Assembly (NCBI GenBank): GCA_963833115.1
Contig: CAWHWS010000002.1
Coordinates: 1,674,001-1,738,000 of the forward strand
DNA: 64,000 nucleotides
Origin: Hasllibacter sp963833115
GTDB taxonomy: Bacteria > Pseudomonadota > Alphaproteobacteria > Rhodobacterales > Rhodobacteraceae
Reading direction: 5' to 3'
How positions within the stretch are numbered: position 1 is the stretch's first letter; every line of letters starts with the position of its first letter. The notes below the pieces were generated by a model. It worked only from the letters and a program-made list of their open reading frames with translations, did no database searches and had not been told where the DNA came from. Below, in pieces: positions 34,471 through 43,516 of this stretch. The position numbers and the translations under genes were made by a program.

Positions 34471-35652
34471 ATGACCCTCGCCCGCGGCCGCGGCCACCTG
34501 GCCATCCCCGGCCCCTCGGTGGTGCCCGACCGCGTCCTGCGCGCCATGCACAGGGCCTCCCCGAATATCTACGACGGCGAGCTCACCGAGATGGTGCCCG
34601 GGATCGTCCGCGACCTCAAATCCGCCGCGCGCACGGCCGGGGAGGCGGCGATCTACATCGCCAACGGGCACGGCATGTGGGAGGCGGCGCTGGCCAACAC
34701 CTGCTCGCGCGGGGACCGGGTGCTGGCGCTCGCGACGGGGCGGTTCGGCCATGGCTGGGCCGGCAGCGCGCGGCGCCTGGGGATCGAGGTCGAGACACTG
34801 GAGTTCGGCGCCGCGCCCGTCGATCCCGCCCTGGTCGAGGACGCGCTGCGCCGGGATGCCGGCGCGACCTTCCGCGCCGTCCTGGCGGTGCAAGTGGACA
34901 CGTCGACCTCGGTCCTCAGCGACCTCTCGGCGATCCGGGACGCGATGGACGCGGCGGGGCATCCCGCGCTCCTGATGGCGGACTGCATCGCCTGCCTCGG
35001 CGTCGACCGGCTGGAGATGGACGACTGGGGCGTCGACGTCGCGATCACCGGCTCGCAGAAGGGGCTGATGACGCCGCCGGGGCTGGGCTTCGGGTTCTTC
35101 AACGAGCGGGCGGACGCGGCGCGCGAGCATGCCGACCTCGCCAGCGGCTACTGGGACTGGCGCCCGCGCGCCCGGCCGAAGGGGTTCTACGAGTATTTCA
35201 ACGGCACGGCGCCGACGCACCACCTCTACGGCCTGCGCGAGGCGCTGGACATGCTGGTGCACGAGGAGGGCGTGGAGGCCGCCTGGCGCCGCCACGAGGT
35301 CCTGGCGCGCGCGGTCTGGGCGGCGGCCGACATGTGGTGCGAGGGCGGGGCGATGTCGTTCGTCGTGGCCGACCCGGCGCACCGGAGCCGGGCGGTCACG
35401 GCCTTCGCGATGGAGCGGGCCGCCGAGCTGCGCGCCTGGACCGAGGCGCGCGCCGGCCTCACCCTCGGGATCGGGCTGGCGGAGCCCGGGGCGGCGCGGC
35501 CGGCGATGTTCCGCATCGGGCACATGGGCCATCTCGACGCGCACATGCTGCTGGGCACCCTCGGGGTGATCGACGCGGGGTTGCGCGCGCTCGGCCTGCC
35601 CGCGGGGGCCGGCGCGCTGGACGCGGCGGCGGCGGTGGTCGCGCGGGCCTAG
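34471..35652 (+). CDS. Serine-glyoxylate aminotransferase-like class V aminotransferase
   Basis: PLP enzyme of 393 residues from ATG 34471 (TGGAGA upstream). IPGPSVVPDRVLRAMHRASP at the start, YIANGHGMWEAALANTCSRG (cofactor phosphate loop) and the Schiff-base lysine in GSQKGLMTPPGLGFGF follow the alanine/serine-glyoxylate aminotransferase family. These interconvert serine and glyoxylate with hydroxypyruvate and glycine in photorespiration-like or serine-cycle metabolism. No serine-cycle partners are adjacent. The stop overlaps a small convergent gene. Confidence 0.9.
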   Translation: MTLARGRGHLAIPGPSVVPDRVLRAMHRASPNIYDGELTEMVPGIVRDLKSAARTAGEAAIYIANGHGMWEAALANTCSRGDRVLALATGRFGHGWAGSARRLGIEVETLEFGAAPVDPALVEDALRRDAGATFRAVLAVQVDTSTSVLSDLSAIRDAMDAAGHPALLMADCIACLGVDRLEMDDWGVDVAITGSQKGLMTPPGLGFGFFNERADAAREHADLASGYWDWRPRARPKGFYEYFNGTAPTHHLYGLREALDMLVHEEGVEAAWRRHEVLARAVWAAADMWCEGGAMSFVVADPAHRSRAVTAFAMERAAELRAWTEARAGLTLGIGLAEPGAARPAMFRIGHMGHLDAHMLLGTLGVIDAGLRALGLPAGAGALDAAAAVVARA

Positions 35653-35834
35653 GCGGCGGCGCGGGCGCGCTGGCCCAGAACCATCGCGCGGTCCAGGGCC
35701 CAGGCGGCGACGAGCGCGGCCGGCAAGCCCGCGGCGACCCAGAGCGTCATCAGCGCGATCGCGATCACCGCGCCGATCGAGACGACGCAGGCGGCGCGGT
35801 AGTCGGGCGCGACGCCCGGTCGGTCGTCTTGCAT
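35649..35834 (-). CDS. Small two-helix membrane protein (61 aa)
   Basis: Residues about 15-34 (CVVSIGAVIAIALMTLWVAA) and 36-48 are hydrophobic, with a basic tail (GQRARAAA), suggesting a small inner-membrane protein. Its stop overlaps that of the convergent aminotransferase by 4 bp. CGGAGG precedes the start. No family recognised. Confidence 0.6.
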   Translation of the reverse strand: MQDDRPGVAPDYRAACVVSIGAVIAIALMTLWVAAGLPAALVAAWALDRAMVLGQRARAAA

Positions 35835-35894
35835 GATGCGGCCTCCGAGGTCTCCTGCCGACTCAGCATAGCCGGGAGGCGCGCCCTGCCAAGG

Positions 35895-36998
35895 TCAGCC
35901 GCGCGCCGCGGCCGCCAGCGCGCGGGGCAGGGCCGCGGCGAGCCGGTCCAGATCGGGCCCCGTGCCGGCGGAGATGCGGATGCACCGGTCGAGCGGGGCG
36001 GCCCCCGGCATGCGCACGAAGACTCCCTCGGCGGCGAGCGCCTGCAGGACCGCGGCGGCGAAGGCGCCGTCCCGGCCGCAGTCCACGGCGACGAAGTTGG
36101 TCGCCGACGGCCGCGTCGAGAGGGCGCTCGCCGCAGCGATCTCCCCGATCCGGTCCCGCGCGGCGGCGATGACGTCGACGGTGCGCGCCAGGTGCCCGGG
36201 ATCCGACAGGGCGCCCATCGCCCCGGCCTGCGCGACGCGGCCGACGCCGAAATGGTTTCGCACCCGGTCGAAGGCGGCGATCAGGTCCGGGTGCCCGATG
36301 GCATAGCCGACGCGCAGGCCCGCGAGCCCGTGCGCCTTCGAGAAGGTGCGCATCCGCAGGACCTGGCGGTTCGACACGTCCCAGGACGGGATGGCGTCCG
36401 CGGGCGCGGTGTCGGCATAGGCTTCGTCCAGGATCAGGAGCGCGCCGGGGGGGAGCGCGGCGATCATCGCCTCGATCCGCCCGGCGGGGTGCCACGACCC
36501 CATCGGATTGTCGGGATTGGCGAGGTAGATCAGCGCCGCGTGGGTCCGCGCGGCCTCGGCCAGGAGGGCGTCCGGGTCCTCGTGGTCGCCGTCGTAGGGG
36601 ACGCGGGCGAGCGTGCCGCCATTGCCGGCGACGTGGTAGGCGAAGGTCGGGTAGGCGCCGGCCGAGGTGACGGCGGTGCGTCCCGGCGCGATGGTCAGGC
36701 GCGCGAGCGTGCCCAGGAGGCCGTCGATCCCCTCGCCGACGACGACGCATCCGGGCGGCACGCCGTGGAGGGCGGCGATGGCGCCGCGCAGGTCGTGCGC
36801 CTCGGGATCGCCGTACATCCAGGCGGAGGCGGCGGCCTTGCGTATCGCGTCCAGGGCGGCCGGGGAGGGGCCGAACACGCTCTCGTTGGCGCCGAGCCGG
36901 GCGGCGAAGGGCGCGCCGCGGCGGCGCTCGAGGGTCTCGGGCCCGGTGAAGGGCACGGTGGGCGGCAGGGCGGCGGCGATGTCGGTCAGTCGGTGCAT
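35895..36998 (-). CDS. HisC-like PLP-dependent aminotransferase
   Basis: 367 residues of the fold-type I family. LGANESVFGPSPAALDAI near residue 40, LANPDNPMGSWHPA, LILDEAYAD and the Schiff-base lysine in RTFSKAHGLAGLRVGYA are hallmarks of histidinol-phosphate/aromatic aminotransferases. No other his genes are near, so it could serve histidine, phenylalanine or tyrosine synthesis. It lies 110 bp downstream of valS on the same strand. Confidence 0.9.
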   Translation of the reverse strand: MHRLTDIAAALPPTVPFTGPETLERRRGAPFAARLGANESVFGPSPAALDAIRKAAASAWMYGDPEAHDLRGAIAALHGVPPGCVVVGEGIDGLLGTLARLTIAPGRTAVTSAGAYPTFAYHVAGNGGTLARVPYDGDHEDPDALLAEAARTHAALIYLANPDNPMGSWHPAGRIEAMIAALPPGALLILDEAYADTAPADAIPSWDVSNRQVLRMRTFSKAHGLAGLRVGYAIGHPDLIAAFDRVRNHFGVGRVAQAGAMGALSDPGHLARTVDVIAAARDRIGEIAAASALSTRPSATNFVAVDCGRDGAFAAAVLQALAAEGVFVRMPGAAPLDRCIRISAGTGPDLDRLAAALPRALAAAARG

Positions 36999-37077
36999 GA
37001 TGTCCTCGTGGCGGCCTCGTGGCGGGGCGGCTCCCGCCCGTCGTCGGCGCCTGCGGCGCCTCCTCCCGTTGGGCCGG

Positions 37078-37099
37078 GCGGGGGGCCGCCGCCCCCCGC
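37078..37099 (-). terminator. GC-only hairpin after valS
   Basis: A perfect 9-bp stem (GCGGGGGGC / GCCCCCCGC) with a CGCC loop, 10 bp beyond the valS stop on the minus strand. It lacks a T-run, so it would be at best a weak or Rho-assisted terminator or RNA-stabilising structure. Confidence 0.4.
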
Positions 37100-37108
37100 G
37101 CCCCCCGC

Positions 37109-40100
37109 TCAGGTCATCTCGCCCAGGCGCGCGCGGGCGGCCTCGAGGCGGGCCTCGTCGGCCTCGCGGGCGGCGAGGTTGGCCTCGGTCTCGGCCACCA
37201 CCTCGGGCGGGGCGGAGACGGCGAAACTGGGGTTGCCCAGGCGGCCGCGCAGGCCGCCGAGCTCCTTGGCGAGCTTGACCAGGGCCTTGTCCAGGCGCGC
37301 CTTCTCGGCTGCGACGTCGATGACGCCGGCCAGGGGCAGGACGTAGGTCGCGCCGGCGACGGGAACCGTGGCGGCGCCCTTGGGGGCTGCGCCCTCGGTT
37401 ATGCTCTCGACCCGGGCAAGGCGTTGGAGAAGCGCGAAATTCCCGGCCTCGTAGCGGGCCGCGTCCGCGGAGCGCTCGGTCGCGACGAGGGGGAGGATGG
37501 CGCCTGCGGGGACGTTCATCTCGCCGCGCACGGAGCGGATGCCCTCGATGAGGGAGACGACCCAGGCGATTTCCGCGTCGGCGGCTTCATCGTTGAGATC
37601 GCCGGCAAATTCCGGCCAGGGGGTGAGGGCGAGCATGGCGTCGCGGGGGGCGAGGCTGGACCAGAGGCTCTCGGTCACGAAGGGCATGACCGGGTGCAGC
37701 AGGATCAGGCAGCGGTCGATGACCCAGGCGAGGGTGGCCTGCGTTTGCGCTTTGAGATCAGCGTCTTCGCCGGTGAGGAGGGGCTTGGAGAGCTCCAGGT
37801 ACCAGTCGCAGACCGTGCCCCGGACGAAGGCGTAGGCGCCGCGGGCGGCGTCGTCGAACCGGTAGGCCTCGAGGGCCGCGTCGTGGGCGGCGAAGGCGCG
37901 GGCGGTCTCCCCGACGATCCAGGAATTGACCGGGCACAATCCTTGCACATCCGATGCACGATCCATGCGCATGGGATGCGCATCCCAGGCGCCGTTGAGC
38001 TCGGCGAAGCGGGCGGCGTTCCAGAGCTTGGTTGCGAAGTTGCGGTAGCCCTCGATCCGCTTGGTCGAGAGGCGCAAGTCCCGGCCCATGGCGGCCATGG
38101 AGGCGAGGGTGAAGCGCACCGCGTCGGCGCCGTAGGTGTCGATGAGGTCGATCGGGTCGAGCACGTTGCCGAGCGACTTCGACATCTTGGCGCCCTTCTC
38201 GTCGCGGACGAGGGCGTGGACGTAGACGGTGTCGAACGGGCGCTGCCCGACCACGGCGTACTGCATCATGATCATCCGGGCGACCCAGAAGAAGATGATG
38301 TCGAAGCCGGTGATCAGGGTCGAGGTGGGGAAGTACTTGGCCATCGCCTCGGTGTCCTCGGGCCAGCCGAGCGTGCCGATGGGCCAGAGGCCGGAGGAGA
38401 ACCAGGTGTCTAGGACGTCGGGGTCTTGATAAAGGAGGACTTGGTACGACCCATCCTCCCATGTCACGGCGGCAGGAATACTCCCCGGAGCCGTCCCATC
38501 GCGCGATGCCGAACGCTCGATGAGATCGACATAGTCTTCCCTTTGGACAACGTGGACTGAGACGGGTGCCCCTAATGCTTCGCGATAGTAGTCTTGGGCC
38601 AAACGGATCGCGTTGCTTTCGGTTGAGGAACAGAACCGCTTGGTGCCACCATAATCCCCACCCGACGGCTGGGTATCTGGCCCATACCAAACCGGTATCC
38701 GGTGCCCCCACCAGAGCTGGCGGGAGATGGTCCAGGGCTCGATGTTCTCCAGCCAGTGCTCGTAGACCTTGCGGTCCTGGTCGGGGAGGATGGTGATCTC
38801 GCCCGAGCGCACCGCGTCCAGGGCGGGTCCCACGATCTTGGCGGTGTCGACGAACCACTGGTCGGTCAGCATGGGCTCGATGACGACCTTCGAGCGGTCG
38901 CCCATGGGCTGCATGATCTGCTTGGGCTCGACCAGGGGGACGAGGGCGTCCGGCTCGGTGCGCATTTCGCCGCCTTCCTCGGGGGCGAGGGGGGGCATGG
39001 TCGACGCGCTGCCCGCCGGGCCGTCATCCTCGGACTCGATCCGAGGATCTCCACGGCCCGGGCGGGCGTCGGGACCGGGAGATCCTCCGGTCGAGCCGGA
39101 GGATGACGGCGGGGCGGCGGGGGACGACGGCGGGGCGGCGGGGGACGACGCGGCCGGGGAGGCGGATGCCGCCGCGGGTTCGGCCCTCTTCGGGGCACCG
39201 AGGCGCGGGTCGGTCTCGGGGACCATGACGGCGAGGCCCTCCGCGGTGATCTCCTCGACGACCTTCGCCCGCGCTATGAGGCGGTCCAGCCCGCGCAGGT
39301 GCTCGGGGACGAGGTTGATCTCAGTGACGTCGGCCGGTGCCTCGGCACCCTCGGCGATGGCCCGGGCGCGGGCGGCGGCCTCCTCGTAGGGCAGGCCGTC
39401 GGCGCGCATGGCGCCCTTCGTGTCCATGAGGGCGTAGAGCGGGATGCCGTTCCGGGTGGCGACGCCGTGGTCGTTGAAGTCGTGGGCGCCGGTGATCTTG
39501 ACGGCGCCGGAGCCGAAGGCGGGGTCGGGGTACTCGTCGGTGATGATGGGGATCATCCGGCGGTGCGCCTTGGGGCCGACCGGGATCTCCACGAGTTTCC
39601 CGACGATCGGCGCATAGCGTTCATCCGACGGGTGGACCGCGACGGCGCCGTCGCCGAGCATGGTCTCGGGCCGCGTCGTGGCGATGGAGATCCAGTCGCG
39701 CGTCTCCCGAAGGGTGACGGCGCCGTCCTCGTCGCGCTCGATATACTCATAGGTCTCACCGCCTTGGAGCGGATACCTGAAGTGCCACATGAAGCCGGGC
39801 GTCTCGACGTTCTCGACCTCCAGGTCGGAGATCGCGGTCTCGAACTTGGGGTCCCAGTTCACCAGGCGCTTGCCGCGGTAGATCAGGCCCTTGTGATACA
39901 TGTCGACGAAGACGCGGATGACGGCGTCGTGGAAGTTGCCCTCCTCGCCCGCGGGTGCGCCGGGGGCGCCGGACATGGTGAACGCCTCGCGCGACCAGTC
40001 GCACGACGCGCCCAGGCGCTTGAGCTGGCCGATGATGGTGCCGCGGCTCTCCCGCTTCTGCTTCCAGACCCGGGCGGTGAACTCGTCGCGGGACATGTCG

Positions 40101-40411
40101 GTGCGCTTGACGCCCTCCTTGGCCAGCTCGCGCTCCACGACCATCTGCGTCGCGATGCCGGCATGGTCGGTGCCCGGCTGCCAGAGCGTGTCGAAGCCGC
40201 GCATGCGGTGCCAGCGGGTCAGCACGTCCTGCAGCGTGGCGTTGAAGGCGTGGCCCATGTGCAGGACGCCGGTGACGTTGGGGGGCGGTATGAGGACGCT
40301 GAACGTCTCCTCGCGCCGCGCGCCGGCCCCGGCGGCGAAGGCGGCGGCCTCCTCCCAGCGGGCGTAGGTCGCGGCCTCGCCGGCCGGATCGTGGGATTTC
40401 TCGAGCGGCAT
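37109..40411 (-). CDS. valS: Valyl-tRNA synthetase
   Basis: Class I synthetase charging tRNA-Val. 1100 residues, roughly 100 longer than I expect. The HIGH motif is HMGH at residues 51-54 and KMSKS is at about 741-745; the C-terminal coiled-coil tRNA arm (VAAEKARLDKALVKLAKELG) is present. Excess length lies at about residues 410-480, a Pro/Ser/Ala-rich stretch encoded by a palindromic repeat (39,021-39,109) and a 21-bp tandem duplication. A second oddity is 38,410-38,690 (about residues 575-670), visibly lower in GC with different codon choice. The frame is intact throughout. Confidence 0.96.
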   Translation of the reverse strand: MPLEKSHDPAGEAATYARWEEAAAFAAGAGARREETFSVLIPPPNVTGVLHMGHAFNATLQDVLTRWHRMRGFDTLWQPGTDHAGIATQMVVERELAKEGVKRTDMSRDEFTARVWKQKRESRGTIIGQLKRLGASCDWSREAFTMSGAPGAPAGEEGNFHDAVIRVFVDMYHKGLIYRGKRLVNWDPKFETAISDLEVENVETPGFMWHFRYPLQGGETYEYIERDEDGAVTLRETRDWISIATTRPETMLGDGAVAVHPSDERYAPIVGKLVEIPVGPKAHRRMIPIITDEYPDPAFGSGAVKITGAHDFNDHGVATRNGIPLYALMDTKGAMRADGLPYEEAAARARAIAEGAEAPADVTEINLVPEHLRGLDRLIARAKVVEEITAEGLAVMVPETDPRLGAPKRAEPAAASASPAASSPAAPPSSPAAPPSSSGSTGGSPGPDARPGRGDPRIESEDDGPAGSASTMPPLAPEEGGEMRTEPDALVPLVEPKQIMQPMGDRSKVVIEPMLTDQWFVDTAKIVGPALDAVRSGEITILPDQDRKVYEHWLENIEPWTISRQLWWGHRIPVWYGPDTQPSGGDYGGTKRFCSSTESNAIRLAQDYYREALGAPVSVHVVQREDYVDLIERSASRDGTAPGSIPAAVTWEDGSYQVLLYQDPDVLDTWFSSGLWPIGTLGWPEDTEAMAKYFPTSTLITGFDIIFFWVARMIMMQYAVVGQRPFDTVYVHALVRDEKGAKMSKSLGNVLDPIDLIDTYGADAVRFTLASMAAMGRDLRLSTKRIEGYRNFATKLWNAARFAELNGAWDAHPMRMDRASDVQGLCPVNSWIVGETARAFAAHDAALEAYRFDDAARGAYAFVRGTVCDWYLELSKPLLTGEDADLKAQTQATLAWVIDRCLILLHPVMPFVTESLWSSLAPRDAMLALTPWPEFAGDLNDEAADAEIAWVVSLIEGIRSVRGEMNVPAGAILPLVATERSADAARYEAGNFALLQRLARVESITEGAAPKGAATVPVAGATYVLPLAGVIDVAAEKARLDKALVKLAKELGGLRGRLGNPSFAVSAPPEVVAETEANLAAREADEARLEAARARLGEMT
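39021..39109. repeat. Palindromic repeat element inserted in frame within valS
   Basis: Arms of about 32 bp face each other: the left begins CCGTCATCCTCGGACTCGAT and the right ends CGAGCCGGAGGATGACGG; they pair with few mismatches and are separated by about 25 bp. Each arm is itself nearly palindromic around CTCGA. Elements of the form CGTCATCC...GGATCT are common intergenic repeats in Alphaproteobacteria (established knowledge, from memory). Here the copy sits in the coding sequence and is translated, on the minus strand, into about 30 residues (435-464) without breaking the frame. Confidence 0.85.
39105..39146. repeat. 21-bp perfect tandem repeat in valS
   Basis: Two identical 21-bp units (39105-39125, 39126-39146) directly adjoin the palindromic element. 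Being a multiple of three they add seven residues each (SPAAPPS type) and keep the frame. Confidence 0.85.
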
Positions 40412-40545
40412 GGCGGGACCTTGGGGCGGAGGACGGGCGGGGCCGGATAGCGCGGGCGCGGGGGCATTGGAAGTCGTGGCGCCATGCCGCTGGCGCGCCG
40501 GGGCCGCGCGCCCTAGATCGCCGGGGGAACCACGAGGAGCGCGAC

Positions 40546-42843
40546 ATGCAGAGTTTCGGCAAGAGCCAGGCCGTCCGCCGGACCGAGGACCTGCGCTTCC
40601 TGCGCGGGGCGGGGCGGTACGTGGACGACATCGCGCCCCAGGGGGCGCTGCATGCGATGGTCGTGCGCTCGCCGGTGGCGCATGCGGCGCTGCGCGGCGT
40701 GGACGGCGCCGAGGCGGCGGCGATGGAGGGGGTGGCCTGCGTCCTGACGGGGGCGGATCTCGGCGGGATCGACGGGACGATGTCGTTCTACGCGATGGAG
40801 AACGCGGACGGCACGCCCTCGGCGGCGCCGGAGCGGCCGCTCCTGGCGCGCGGGCGCGTGCGCTTCGTGGGCGAGCCGGTGGCGCTCGTGGTGGCGGCGA
40901 CGCTCCAGCAGGCGCGCGACGCGGCCGAGGCGGTCGTGATCGACTATGACGAGCTGCCGGTGAAGATGGACGTGGCCGAGGGGGGCGAGGCGCTCCACGA
41001 GGAGGCGCCCGCCAATGTCTGCATGGACTGGGAGATGGGCGACCGGGCGGCGACGGACGCGGCCTTCGCGCGCGCGGCGCGCGTCGTGCGCGGGCGGATC
41101 GAGGACAACCGGGTGATCGCCGCCTCCCTCGAGCCGCGCGGCGCCTACGCCGAATGGGGGGCCGACGGGCGCGTGCACCTGTGCTTCAACGGGCAGGGCG
41201 TGTGGGGCCTGAAGCGCGAGCTGGCGCGGGTCCTGGGGATCGACGCGGGCCGGGTGCGGGTGACGAACCCGGACGTCGGCGGCGGCTTCGGGATGAAGGC
41301 GCCGGCCTATCCGGAGTACTTCCTCATCGCGGAGGCCGCGCGGCGCGTGGGCGCGCCGGTGCGCTGGATGTCGGAGCGCACGGAGGCGATGCTGTCGGAC
41401 AATGGCGGCCGGGACCTCGTGAGCGAGGCGGAGATGGCGTTCGACGCCGAGGACCGCCTCATCGGCTACCGGGTCGACACGCTGTGCAACCTGGGCGCCT
41501 ACGTCTCGGAATACGGGCAGGGCGTGCAGACGGAGTGCTTCGCCAAGGTGCTTACGGCGGCCTATGACGTGCAGGCGGCGCACATGCGCTGCCGGGGCGT
41601 GTTCACCAACACGGTGCAGGTGGACGCCTATCGCGGGGCCGGGCGGCCGGAGGCGATCTACGTCATGGAGCGGATGATGGATCTCGCGGCGCGCGAGCTC
41701 GGGGTGGACCCCTGGGAGCTGCGCCGGCGGAGCTTCGTGCGGGAGTTCCCCTACGTGACCGCGACGGGGGAGACCTACGACGTGGGCGACTTCCCGCGGG
41801 TGATGGACCGCGTCGCCGCGGAGGCCGACGCGGCCGGCCTGCCCGCGCGGCGGGCCGAGGCGCAGCGGCGCGGCAAGCTGCTGGGGCAGGGGCTGTGCTA
41901 CTATATCGAGTCGATCCTGGGCAATCCGAGCGAGGGCGCGCGGGTGGTCTTCGGGGAGGACGGGCGCGTGCAGCTCCATGTCGGCACGCAGTCGAACGGG
42001 CAGGGGCACGAGACCGTCTACGCCCGGTTCCTGGCCGATCACACGGGGATCGAGATGGACCTCATCGACGTGATCCAGGGGGATTCGGACATCATCGCGC
42101 GGGGCGGCGGCACCGGGGGGTCGCGTTCGGTCACCGTCCAGGGGACCGCGACGCTGCGCACGGCGGAGGTCCTGCGAGAGGGGTTCGGCGCGTTCCTCGC
42201 GGAGCGCGAGGGCGTGGAGGCCGGCGAGGTCCAGTTCGACGACGAGCGGTTCCGGATCGCGGGGAGCAACCTCGCGCCGACGATGATGGAGGCGGCCGGG
42301 ATGGCGCGCGAGGCCGGGCGCACGGACCTCCTCGACCGGGCCGAGCGCACCAAGCTGCCGGGGCGGTCCTATCCCAACGGCGCGCACCTCACGGAGGTGG
42401 AGATCGACCCCGACACCGGGCAGGTCGAGGTCGTGCGCTACGTGGTGGCGGACGATTTCGGCAACCTCATCAATCCGATGCTGGCCGAGGGCCAGGTGCA
42501 TGGCGGGGTCGCGCAGGGGATCGGGCAGGCCGTCACCGAGCGGGTGGTCTACGACGACCAGGGCCAGCTCCTGACCGCGAGCTTCATGGATTACGGGATG
42601 CCGCGGGCCCATGACGTGCCGATGATCGCCTTCTATTCCGAGCCGGTGCCGTCGACCGCCAACGTGCTGGGAATGAAGGGCTGCGGCGAGGCGGGGACCG
42701 TGGGCGCGCTGGCGGCCGTGGCCAACGCGGTCGCCGACGCCTTGGCGCCGCTGGGCATCCGCGACGTGCAGATGCCGTTCACCCCGGTGCGGATGTGGGA
42801 GGCCCTGCGCGCCGGCGAGGGGGAACGGATCGCGGCGGAGTAG
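40546..42843 (+). CDS. Molybdopterin-binding subunit of a xanthine-dehydrogenase-family oxidase
   Basis: 765 residues covering the large (molybdenum) subunit. VRRTEDLRFLRGAGRYVDDI starts the domain, VGGGFGMKAPAYPE and AYRGAGRPEAIYVMERMMD are Moco-binding motifs, and the catalytic Glu is in KGCGEAGTVGAL near the C-terminus. The active loop is AYRGAGR, not the AYRCSFR of form-I CO dehydrogenase, so it is a CoxL-like homologue of unknown substrate (aldehyde or heterocycle). No FAD or 2Fe-2S subunit gene flanks it, which is unusual because these enzymes are normally encoded as three adjacent genes. Confidence 0.92.
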   Translation: MQSFGKSQAVRRTEDLRFLRGAGRYVDDIAPQGALHAMVVRSPVAHAALRGVDGAEAAAMEGVACVLTGADLGGIDGTMSFYAMENADGTPSAAPERPLLARGRVRFVGEPVALVVAATLQQARDAAEAVVIDYDELPVKMDVAEGGEALHEEAPANVCMDWEMGDRAATDAAFARAARVVRGRIEDNRVIAASLEPRGAYAEWGADGRVHLCFNGQGVWGLKRELARVLGIDAGRVRVTNPDVGGGFGMKAPAYPEYFLIAEAARRVGAPVRWMSERTEAMLSDNGGRDLVSEAEMAFDAEDRLIGYRVDTLCNLGAYVSEYGQGVQTECFAKVLTAAYDVQAAHMRCRGVFTNTVQVDAYRGAGRPEAIYVMERMMDLAARELGVDPWELRRRSFVREFPYVTATGETYDVGDFPRVMDRVAAEADAAGLPARRAEAQRRGKLLGQGLCYYIESILGNPSEGARVVFGEDGRVQLHVGTQSNGQGHETVYARFLADHTGIEMDLIDVIQGDSDIIARGGGTGGSRSVTVQGTATLRTAEVLREGFGAFLAEREGVEAGEVQFDDERFRIAGSNLAPTMMEAAGMAREAGRTDLLDRAERTKLPGRSYPNGAHLTEVEIDPDTGQVEVVRYVVADDFGNLINPMLAEGQVHGGVAQGIGQAVTERVVYDDQGQLLTASFMDYGMPRAHDVPMIAFYSEPVPSTANVLGMKGCGEAGTVGALAAVANAVADALAPLGIRDVQMPFTPVRMWEALRAGEGERIAAE

Positions 42844-42927
42844 GCGGCGCCGGCGCCGGGCCGAGGCCGGGCGTCGCTCCGGACGGGAGGGCGCGGGGCG
42901 GCGCCCGGATCGGTCGGGACGGCAGGG

Positions 42928-43410
42928 TCAGCGGCGCAGGATGAGGCAGGTGGTGGAGGCGGTCGCGTGCAGGCAGCCGTCCGCCAGGGCGCGGATCTCG
43001 GCCCGCGCGGCGGCGGTGGACCGGCCGGAATGGTCGACCGTGCCGGTGCATTCGACCTCGACGTCCAGGGGGATGCCGCGGATCAGGTTCACCTTGTATT
43101 CCAGGGTGGTGTAGGCCGCGCCGGCGGGCAGGGTCGTCATCACGGCGCAGCCCATCGCGCTGTCGAGCATGGCGCCGTACCAGCCGCCGTGCACCGTGCC
43201 CATCGGGTTGACATGGCCCCAGCGGGGCGTGCCGCGGAAGGTCGCGCGGCCCTCCGCCACGTCCGTCAGGGCGAGGCCCATCGCCTCGGCCATGGGCGGG
43301 GCGGCGTGGCGGCCCTCGATCATGCCGCGCAGAAAGGCGAGGCCCGCGAGCGCGGCGGCCTCCTCCGGCGGGAGGAGGTCGGCGGGGCCTCGGGCGAAGC
43401 GGATCGGCAT
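42928..43410 (-). CDS. PaaI-family hotdog thioesterase
   Basis: 160 residues. NPMGTVHGGWYGAMLDSAMG holds the hotdog helix with the HGG motif, and YTTLEYKVNLIRGIP is the beta strand that follows. Such enzymes hydrolyse acyl- or aryl-CoA thioesters. No pathway genes are adjacent, so the substrate is open. Confidence 0.88.
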   Translation of the reverse strand: MPIRFARGPADLLPPEEAAALAGLAFLRGMIEGRHAAPPMAEAMGLALTDVAEGRATFRGTPRWGHVNPMGTVHGGWYGAMLDSAMGCAVMTTLPAGAAYTTLEYKVNLIRGIPLDVEVECTGTVDHSGRSTAAARAEIRALADGCLHATASTTCLILRR

Positions 43411-43516
43411 GGCGGGGATATGCCCCGCGGCGCCGGCGGGCGCCAGGGCGGGGGCGTATGGTCATCGTCCGGCCCCGGCGCTAGGGCGGCCGCCGAAGCG
43501 GAGCGGAGAGACCCCG

